This document shows positions 55,207-64,000 of a DNA stretch of 64,000 nt, one piece after another (position 1 is the stretch's first letter; each line of letters starts with the position of its first letter). The notes below the pieces were generated by a model that saw nothing but the letters and a program-made list of their open reading frames with translations, made no database searches and had not been told where the DNA came from. The position numbers and the translations under genes were made by a program. Origin of the DNA: Pelobates cultripes (taxonomy: Eukaryota > Chordata > Amphibia > Anura > Pelobatidae). The DNA lies in the NCBI GenBank assembly GCA_933207985.1, contig OW240916.1:264356991-264420990 (forward strand), given 5' to 3'.

Positions 55207-57469
55207 TAAATTATATTTAGGGGCTTGACACTGGTCCTTGCTTCGGTTGCACCTAAACTTGAATATATGGAATATATGGAAGAGTGCAGTTATTGGATTG
55301 GTTTTTGCAATATTAATAGCAAAAGTGGCCAACCATAGAATTCTTAACTCTTTTGTCACCAAGCTATGAGAAAGAAAGGGAAAAAATATGGAGATAAATC
55401 ACAAATTCAGATAACACATTACCCAGTGAATCTTTCCATCTATACACACTTGTCCCCCATGGTGGCACAATGGTGTAGAATTCCCCGTATTACTTTAAGC
55501 AAGGTGCCCTTATGTGGATCTGACCTTTGAGTAGAATGTCCAGTGGGGTGGAATCCTAGACATTGCTTTCACAGTGATATTATGTAACTATGTGTTGTGC
55601 AGTGTAGAGTCCAGATATTCTCAGGGCTGGTGAACTATTCCTTCTTTCTTTCTTTTTTTTTCATTCCTAGTTATACTCTTGCCTAGATCTCATGAGTTTT
55701 GATCCAAGCATATCCTAACAATTTGCCATACATATCTATTACTTATTACATAACTATTTCCTAAACAAAATGTAAAACCCATCAGACCATGTGGGCTAAC
55801 TCAAACGTTCAAAAAACCTTGATCCACTATAAACAATCAATTCCTATTAATTCTCACTTCAATTCTGAGGCTGATGAGAACCAGTATTAAACCTCTCAGA
55901 GACAGCACCAATGTTGCAGAAACCATGTTCCACTAAAGCCAACATTCAGTCAATGTATCCTGATACCACTAAATGATCTTATTTAGAATGCATCATTTTA
56001 TAACAATGTCCAGGTATCTCTTCCAACAAAGAAGGTCATCAGAGGTATCACCTAACATCTTGTTATGTTCTGAAAGAGCACCTTCAATGTTTCCCATATT
56101 GTGTCCATAAGCAAAAATGTTTGCTTGGGCTCCTGCAGAAAAACTCTCGGAATGTTAAGCCAAAGTACATAAATCTCTGTAGTTTAAAACAATATCAAAC
56201 ATCCAAGTTCCAAATAGAAATCAATGCCAGAGACAGAGTGTCTTGGATCACACCATCTGTAAAGTTACATGAAGAGGTGTAAATTCAGTTTAAGTAAAAT
56301 GCTGTGAAAGGAGAAATGGCCTGTGACTCAAATGAGCCCCAGCAGTCATTCAAAATGAAAACCACAAAATGAAACGATGTCTTGATGTAAACCAGAATCT
56401 AGAGGGACTCCAATTCTCCATCCCAATGCAATAAGAACATCTAATAAAATACATTGCAGGATATAAACTTAATGTGTGGCTTATAAATAAAATGAGTGAT
56501 CTACAAACCCTGGTGATGAAAACAAAATGACATAAGTTTTGATAAAGACCACCAGAAAGTTAAACAGGAGTAGGGAATGGATGTTATATGAGTCACAAGA
56601 GAAAAGTGGATGTGAATGAACCACAGTAAGACACAAAACATTCGCAGCCAGATGTATATGTCAAGGGTCGACTCAATTTGCAATCGATCTGACATACACC
56701 ACTGATTAGAGGAACCACAACATAATTATTAAAACTAAAATGGTACTCATGTTTCACAATCTGGATAAATTAATTTAAGATAAAAAAAACAAAACAGCAA
56801 ACAGAAAAACGTTATTATATCTAAATGAAAAATAAGTGCAATGTATAATGATGTGATCTGGCAAAGAAAACTGAAAACCATATGTAGACACTGCAAGACT
56901 TTTCATCCTTTAGCAAAGCTAACATATAAACACCATTGTGAAGATTTCTAACCTAGATCTTTACATAAAAGAATAATGTTGATATTGCTAGATCAATACT
57001 AGGTCCCTGAAGACAAAACTCATAGAGAGCAATCAGCTTGCTTTCCAGAGAACGGAGACTGAAATCTATGGTAAAAACGACAACAAAACAATCCTACCAA
57101 TTCCACACAGATTGGATTAATAACAGGTGAAGATAAATGAATTAATAGATGAGAATAAACGAGAATAATTGCAAGAACAGGTTAAACCACACAATAAAAA
57201 ATTGAAAAAATACACTGAAAAACATAAAATCAAGACATTTGTGAATGAGTTAAAAATCCACAATTATATTAAATCAAAGCCCAAATATAATTTAGTATAC
57301 ACTGAATTCAAGACACTTTAATATTAAATGTCCCTGGGCACGAGGAAGGTAAAGAATAATTTTCTAGAATATTATTACTGTAGTTCTCATTAAACTAATA
57401 GGTATCCATTTCTATTGTTTTGGACAGTAGTTACCTTGAATTGTGTTTCTGTCAATCTTCCTAACTCAC
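55207..57469. other. Unassigned AT-rich interval
   Basis: No recognisable gene, RNA or repeat ends over 2.2 kb. This is one of the longest repeat-poor stretches and would be a place to look for conserved non-coding sequence. Confidence 0.5.
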
Positions 57470-57643
57470 TAAGGCCTCAATTTAATAAGCTTTCTAAACG
57501 ATTCAATGCTTTTAGAATAATTTCCACACAAATTATCTACAAAAATTCCCACAGACTTTATTGGTGAACTCTGTAGATAAATAATTTGGAATCTTGTCTA
57601 ACAGTATTGAAACATTTGGAAAGCTCATTAAATCAAGGCCTAA
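57470..57643. mobile_element. Harbinger-type MITE with TAA duplication
   Basis: TAA at 57470-57472 and 57641-57643 flanks a 168-bp unit that starts GGCCTCAATTTAATAAGCTT and ends in the complement of GGCCTTGATTTAATGAGCTT. A 3-bp TWA target and GG-starting ends fit PIF/Harbinger. The interior is also partly palindromic. No transposase. Confidence 0.82.
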
Positions 57644-59833
57644 CACGGTTCAGTCTTAATATCTACCCATAGTCTTATCTTTTTTCTATTTTCTATTTTA
57701 TATTGTGGTTTGACGTTTTCCCTATGCTTTCTTTCAGATGATTAGAAATGGTTACATTTTGCTGAAATCATAGTCTATAGTGTCTGTAAAGCAGACAGCC
57801 ACCTGAGCCAATTCCTCCTTAAAATCCTTAGATTTGTGAAGGCCTTCATGTTCGGCATTATCACAAGTGATGAGGCCCAAACGCAGCAAATGGCTCTAAG
57901 AATTGGATTAAATGCCTCTAAGACAGAGGCGTTGGATTGGTGGATCACAGTAATTACAGATTGTGTGCCATATGTCCAGACAGGTCAGGCTGGAGAGACT
58001 GTTTTTTTGCAGGTATATTTAATTGCTCTATAATAATTAATTACGTTCTGTTTTTTTAAACAAAAGGAGGCCATAAATCAAAATACATAATTATTTTAAT
58101 TGTTAGAATGTGTCTTTAACCTATGTTCAATGTCGTTTTTCTTGTTCTCTATGTGGCAATATCTATCCAGTTATAGCCATGGCTTATTTGCACGAGTAGC
58201 TTTGTAACACTGGTACATTAAGGGTTCATCTTTGTTAAATGAATTAATTATTTCCAGAAATCCTTAATTTCAGATCTGATTCTTCTACTAAGTGTTCCTG
58301 TTTGAAGACCTCAGTCATTAATCTGTGTTCCAGACACCCAGCAAAATCTCTGTTTGTCAATGAAGAGTCAGTATGAAGAATCATACAGACAGGTTGTGTG
58401 TGCTAAAAACTAGTAGCAGCAACTCTAAGGAAAGGAACAGTAAATTTAGATAAGACAAGGCTAAAACACACATTTTATTCCTGCTGGAACTTGCACAAAT
58501 AAACCCCCTTAACCTAACTTCTTTACAGGTTTCAAAATAACTTTTTTTCCCTGCGGGGAATTCACTCATAGTAAACCACAATCTCACAAAGATCTTCTGC
58601 AGAATCAAAAAATACATATATTTTTAAAAAATCTAAATGTATAATATTAGTAAAGTAAACGTGCACTTGTATTTAGGAATCGGGAGCGTTCCTTTAGCAC
58701 ATTTAAAATATATATTATGTATAAGCATTCAGAGGGTCAAGTCAAGATCTCCATGCAGGAGATATGTGCGTCAACACAACATGTGTCATCAGAAACCTTA
58801 GGGACAATTTGCAGCCAAATTTCTGTTACATAATTATTTATAAAACTTATGAATAAAAGGCAGCTGCTATTGGTTAGCTGAGAAACTATGCAACACTGGA
58901 AACAATTCTGCAGGACTGTAAATTAACATAAATCAACAACAGAACAGTCATATACATTATGAGATGAGGACCAAAAGGAGAATGGTTATCCAGCCTAGGA
59001 AAATACATAGGATAATAAACCTCTCTATACACACACACAGACACACAAATATAATGCATACATTTTTTAAGTGCCACATGTGCCCCATTAAGGGTTAATT
59101 ATTTTGTATTTAGTTAGAGATTTCACCTTTTGGCTGAAAGCAGCAAAGGAAATTGGTTTGCCTTGAAGCTGGCAATTGTGTTAAACAGAGGATCTCTTAC
59201 ACTAACTGTTTAAAATTATGGCTGAGATATCTGTATGATTAGCCCTACTAAGTTCTATGCTTTAAGACGTTATAGTGGTAAATAAGGGAACCGGCCGCTG
59301 TTACAAGTGAGCTTACACTTTAATATCCATGCTGCCGGCCAAGAGCAGTGGGAGTTTGAGTGTATGGTGTCCCATTGATGTGTTTCATGCTTATTAGAGA
59401 TTAATCATAGATATCATTATGATGCACCTATTTCTTGTGAGAACCGCCAAGGCAGAAAGTGTAATTTTATAGTCTAATTTATAATTACTGGTACGATTTG
59501 TCACAGACAGTGTTATTCAGTATGTCAACTTCTAATGTGCTTTTTTTCCTTCCTTTAATACAATTAAGTAAACCCTCATGAGAAATGATAATGTACCCAA
59601 CAGCTGACAACTATTTATTCGTGCAAAGCATTGAACACTTAAAGGGAAACTATAGTGCCAGAAAACAAAAGCTGTCAAAGCTGCCTAAATGAATTAATTA
59701 AAGCTTATTTTACACTTTAAAATTCTACAAAATAACATCTTAGTGAATAACCCTATAATGAATTGCCAGTATGTGTGTTAATGCTAGGTTAGTGTATGTA
59801 ATATCATGTAATTGTATTGTGCAATTTGCCTTA
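57644..59833. other. Unassigned interval
   Basis: A 65-codon frame at 57836-58033 (starting MKAFMFGIITSDEAQTQQ) is the least repeat-like short ORF in the region and is followed by TTTGCAG then GTATAT, but no family was recognised and it has no supported splice sites. TTAAAGGGAAACTATAGTGC at 59639 is a single Kolobok-type end. Confidence 0.45.
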
Positions 59834-61334
59834 TACAGTCAGGTCCATAAATATTGGGACATCGACACAATTCTAATCTTTTTGGCTCTATACACCACCA
59901 CAATGGATTTGAAATGAAATGAAGATGTGCTTTAACTGCAGACTTTCAGCTTTAATTTGAGGGTATTTAAATCCAAATCAGGTGAACGGTGTAGGAATTA
60001 CAACAGTTTGTATATGTGCCTCCCACTTTTCAAGGGACCAAAAGTAATGGGACAATTGGCTGCTCAGCTGTTCCATGGCCACTTGTGTGTTATTCCCTCA
60101 TTATCCCATTTACAAGGAGCAGATAAAAGGTCCAGAGTTCATTTCAAGTGTGCTATTTGCATTTGGAATCTGTTGCTGTCAACTCTCAATATGAGATCCA
60201 AAGAGCTGTCACTATCAGTGAAGCAAGCCATCATTAGGCTGAAAAAACAAAACAAACCCATCAGAGAGATAGCAAAAACATTAGGTGTGGCCAAATCAAC
60301 TGTTTGGAACATCTTTAAAAAGAAAGAACGCACCGGTGAGCTCAGCAAAACCAAAAGACCCGGAAGACCACAGAAAACAACTGTGGTGGATGACCGAAGA
60401 ATTCTTTTCCTGGTGAAGAAAACACCCTTCACAACAGTTGGCCAGACCAAGAACACTCTCCAGGAAGTAGGTGTATGTGTGTCAAAGTCAACAATCAAGA
60501 GAAGACTTCACCAGAGTGAATACAGAGGGTTCACCACAAGATGTAAACAATTGGTGAGCCTCAAAAACAGGAAGGCCAGATTAGAGTTTGCCAAACAACA
60601 TCTAAAAACACCTTCACAGTTCTGGAACAACATCCTATGGACAGATGAGACCAAGATCAACTTGTACCAGAGTGATGGGAAGAGAAGAGTATGGAGAAGT
60701 AAAGGAACTGCTGATCCAAAGCATACCACCTCATCAGTGTAGCATGGTGGTGTTAGTGTCATGGTGTGGGCATGTATGGCTGCCAATGGAACTGGTTCTC
60801 TTATATTTATTGATGATGTGACTGCAGACAAAAGCAGCAGGATGAATTCTGAAGTGTTTCAGGCAATATTATCTGCTCATATTCAGCCAAATGCTTCAGA
60901 ACTCATTGGACTGCGCTTCACAGTGCGGATGGACAATGACCCGAAGCATACTGCAAAAGCAACCAAAGAGTAGAGGGAAATAAGTGGAATGTTATGCAAT
61001 GGCCAAGTCAATCACCTGACCTGAATCCGATTGAGCATGCATTTCACTTGGTGAAGACAAAACTGAAGGGAAAATGCCCCAAGAACAAGCAGGAACTGAA
61101 GACAGTTGCAGTAGAGGCCTGACGAGCATCACCAGGGATGAAACCCAGCGTCTGGTGATGTCTACGCGTTCCAGACTTCAGGCTGTAATTGACTGTAAAT
61201 ACCCTCAAATTAAAGCTGAAAATCAGCAGTTAAAGCACATCTTGCTTGTTTCATTCCAAACCCATTGTGTTGGTGTATAGAGCCAAAAAGATTAGAATTG
61301 TGTCGATGTCCCAATATTTATGGACCTGACTGTA
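59834..61334 (+). mobile_element. Complete Tc1/mariner element, 1497 bp
   Basis: TA at 59834-59835 and 61333-61334 flanks the element. Both ends start CAGTCAGGTCCATAAATATT, and the inverted repeats extend about 134 bp on each side (59836-59969 and 61199-61332) with few differences. They include TTTTTGGCTCTATACACCA near the outer half and TTTCAGCTTTAATTTGAGGG at the inner edge. This long-TIR layout is common in Tc1 elements of fish and frogs. The transposase inside is broken, so the copy could move only if a related transposase is supplied. Confidence 0.95.
60191..61262 (+). pseudogene. Tc1 DD34E transposase pseudogene
   Basis: Tc1 transposase binds the inverted ends and cuts and pastes the element. 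Starting at the ATG at 60191 the protein begins MRSKELSLSVKQAIIRLKKQ. The first helix-turn-helix extends to STVWNIFKKKERTG, then comes the GRP-type linker KRPGRPQK and a second DNA-binding domain. ILWTDETK carries the first catalytic Asp (codon 60644). A TAG at 60740 replaces the usual Lys codon before HGGVSVMVWACMAANG. NDPKHTAKATKE holds the second Asp (codon 60932). A second TAG at 60971 and a net 4-base loss follow, and the frame resumes with WNVMQWPSQSPDLNPIEH, whose Glu codon is at 61033. The second Asp to Glu distance is 101 bases instead of 105 for DD34E. A TGA near 61120 and another shift precede SITRDETQRLVMS at the C-terminus. An upstream in-frame stretch from 59957 is terminal-repeat DNA, so 60191 is preferred. 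Confidence 0.93.
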
Positions 61335-64000
61335 TCTTTATATATTGAAAAAATCTAAGCATGATATGTAGCATTGCAAGACATGCTGATAACTGAAAGA
61401 GAGCTAGGGACATTTCTGGATTTGAAGAGTCAAAGGCAAAGGATCTGTGCCAACATCCAACATATCCTGATTGTGGGAGGTATAAACTGATTGGAGAGAA
61501 AGTCCAAAACATATTCGGGAAGAAACCAAAATCTCTATCTGCAACATAAGTGGTAAAAGGAAACATATAATGTGGAAAATCTATCTGGTTGAAAGTTAGG
61601 ATTAAACCTCACAAACATAAATCCCAGAGCAATTAACTCCCGTACACAGACAGTCGGAAATAAGCAAAGATAGATGCAAACATAATATAGAAAAGAAAGC
61701 AGTAAAAAAAATAAACAAAATAATATAAAGGCAGAAATAGAATACAATAAGTTGCCAATAAAAGTGATAAGAAATCATGTCACCTAATTCCACACTTAAA
61801 AGAAAATCCAGACCTGTAATGTAGAGGACAAGCTCATTGGAAGTCTTTCTATCCAGACTTGGCCACAAGGTTGACAAAAGTACATAGAAATCATGAATAA
61901 TCATTTTACCTTCACCTCCCCCTATGTCTGTCATCAGCTATCTCTATGTTCAGTGTCTGCCTTAGGTGTTGCATTTCCTATTCCTTCTGCCAATGTCTCT
62001 TCCCAGAAGGAATCTGACCCTCCGACCATTATAAACTGGGCCCCTGTTCAGGTTGTATAGGTTCATTACACACAGAGGGCAACCCTATTGGGCTTTTAAA
62101 AATAACCACACTGGGTAAGGTTTAGGGGGAGGTAGGAGGAAGTCAAGCACCACTAATAAACACATTAACAGTACTTGTGAGGATTTCTGAATCTTGTAAC
62201 ACGTTCAGTTTGTTGTATTCTGCCTTGTTTGCACTTTATTTTATAAATACTTTTTAAGGTGTCAGTATATCTGAGTATATTCTAAATCACCTGGGCATGA
62301 TGGGGAACTAATTGATGTTCCACTTCCTGGGATAGAAAGGATATGCTGGGTGGGGTATGATAACCCCTTGGGGCCAGGGGTTAGGAGAGGGAATGACCAA
62401 TGGCACCGCACAAGGATGATTAAACAGAAGCTCGATTTCCACAGGGATAACTCATAAATTTATCTGGTAATCGAGCCAAAATTGGATAGTGCAAGCCCCA
62501 AGTAACGTAGATACAGAATAAATAAATAAATAAATAAATAAGGTCCAGACGTGATATACCTTCTAAGAACAGGTAACAGAAAAGCACAGTGTATAAGTCC
62601 TGCAGGTCCGCTCTTGGTAGAGAAACAAGATGGTGGTTGTGGGGTAGTGACGCCTATATAAAACAGAATCTGCAGTTACAAGAGAGAATATGATGCCAGA
62701 AATTGTCCTCTTAATGTGATCATGGAAAATAAATGTTACTTATACAGACAAGAAGTGCTAAATCATTCGGTGTTTTTTGGTGGGTCGCACAGTATGCTTT
62801 TGTACCAGAATAGGAAGCTGCTGTGGAACAGGATAAAGCTTGAAAATAAGAGTGAGAAGCTGGAAGCATCACTTTTAAACCTTAACATTTATGTTGATTG
62901 TGGTGGATGGTGTAGATAAAGCCAGGATTCTATTGAAAAAGACAGGACTATGGCCAGGACCCAGCTTCTAGTAAATATCATTTATAGTGAGATATAATGT
63001 CAATGGTGTTAAATTATTAACAGTACTAAAAAAATAGGCATAGGTAAAATAACAAAAAAATGTACTCACACAAATAAAAGTATATTCCACTTCTCATAAA
63101 GTTATTAGATAAAAGTTTCTACTATTTTAATGATAAAGGCATTGGAGAGTTGAGCTAGGTGCATTTAATCCCTGGCTCTGTGGTGAGCGAAGTAGGCGCT
63201 TTTTCCACTGTTGTCACCAAAGTTCTTTGAAGATCGTATCAATGTCAGAATTCCAGCACATAAATCTTGCCAAGGCAAAAAGCTGTCATTACTCTCGAGA
63301 TTTTTGCTAGAATATCTTTGATACAATGGTGTTTTGTGACTATACAGACAAGACAAACGAGCAGGTGCGCGTATAGAAGCAGATTGTGATAAAATGTTAA
63401 TCCAAACAGGTGAACACTGCCAAATCTTTCAGGGAAATATGCACCCGCAGGGACTAAACGTAACAATAAGCCACATTTGTTTTGGTGCTTAGACTGTCCC
63501 TTCCAATATTAAATATCTGATTAGCAGCATTGCTTGAAATGGTTCATTGGGAGATCCAGTTGTAATTACTGTCAGGGTGAGTGGCAGATCTGCACCTAGA
63601 GGTCACTAATGCATTGATGACATTCAACATCTGTTATTCACCTAGGTGACAAGACTATTAAATTTGTTTCAATGTAGCTTCACAATTACATACAGTGGTA
63701 AGTCGATGTAGCAGGTAGATTTATTGTAATAGAATGTTGTCTCAAGCAGTTTCCACAGCTGCCACTGCAGGGGTTCACTCAGAAGAAGCAAAATTTGATC
63801 ACCTCAAGATGTTTGACAGAGAATGAAAACGGTCTATACATGAGATTTGCCTTATAAATCTGAAACGGCTTTACTTGCTTTATTTACAATAAAGAACACC
63901 TTGCTTTCAATCCATCCCAATCTCTAGGGATGTGGAAAATGCAATAATATAACAAATTCTAATTTTTAATTAAGTAGAAAGGCGCATACAACTGTCACGT
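61335..64000. other. Unassigned AT-rich interval
   Basis: No recognisable gene or RNA. (AATA)n at 62517-62541. TGCTTAGACTGTCCCTTCC at 63485 resembles a degraded Kolobok end. Short minus-strand frames rich in Phe, Leu and Tyr near 61535-61934 have no motifs. Confidence 0.5.
62517..62541. repeat. (AATA)n microsatellite
   Basis: About six perfect AATA units. Confidence 0.9.

Noticed and set aside
55868..55905. CTGATGAG at 55871 as a possible hammerhead core
   Set aside because: No GAAA after a stem II and no plausible stem III or cleavage site.

Overview
The window looks like non-genic DNA from a frog (anuran amphibian). The base composition is AT-rich and no multi-exon host gene, tRNA or rRNA could be recognised. 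Transposable elements occupy much of it, in a mixture typical of anurans: L1/Tx1-like and CR1/L2-like LINEs, 8-bp-TSD hAT elements, TTAA-target DNA elements of piggyBac and Kolobok type, Tc1/mariner, a Harbinger-type MITE, and solo LTRs with 5-bp target duplications. The species cannot be fixed from the sequence alone.

Layout. 874-1960: minus-strand solo LTR. About 2.5-10.26 kb: a long decayed L1/Tx1-like LINE with tandem 5'UTR monomers, ORF1 remnant, endonuclease, reverse transcriptase and C-terminal zinc-knuckle remnants, and a CR1-type 3' end nested in its 3' region. 12.7-15.6 kb: a 2.9-kb TTAA element carrying tandem ~385-bp units and four successive palindromes. 17.6-18.3 kb: three copies of one repeat in alternating orientation. 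21-26.4 kb: an L2/CR1-like RT fragment, then a hAT element with an exploded TG/TA interior, then a second hAT whose flank was hit by a 1.8-kb L1 derivative with a 14-bp TSD and a 368-codon open frame. 27.2-28.6 and 32.3-33.2 kb: two more hAT elements sharing an internal module. 29.8-30.6 kb: a pyrimidine-rich 20-bp minisatellite. 35.1-36.3 kb: a second LTR of the family seen at 0.9-2 kb. 40.9-43.2 kb: a ~98% identical 250-bp inverted repeat enclosing a CR1 tail and a hammerhead-like element. 44.4-45.4 and 59.8-61.3 kb: Tc1 elements, the second complete with long inverted ends but a broken transposase. 52.9-53.9 kb: a CR1 3' end split by a 349-bp insertion with a 15-bp TSD that contains a near-complete type I hammerhead motif.

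The most interesting signal is the recurrence of hammerhead-like folds (core resembling CUGANGA, a hairpin, GAAA, a tiny palindromic stem III, then a UH cleavage position) at several independent loci: about 10256-10295 (-), 41727-41767 (+), 50389-50422 (+), 52880-52930 (-, decayed) and 53233-53289 (-, best). At two places a homology or element boundary falls at or next to the predicted cleavage position. Amphibian genomes and Penelope-like elements are known to carry hammerhead motifs; the boundary coincidence here is my inference. No functioning host gene is claimed; the only long uninterrupted coding frame is the ORF1-like frame at 25231-26337.
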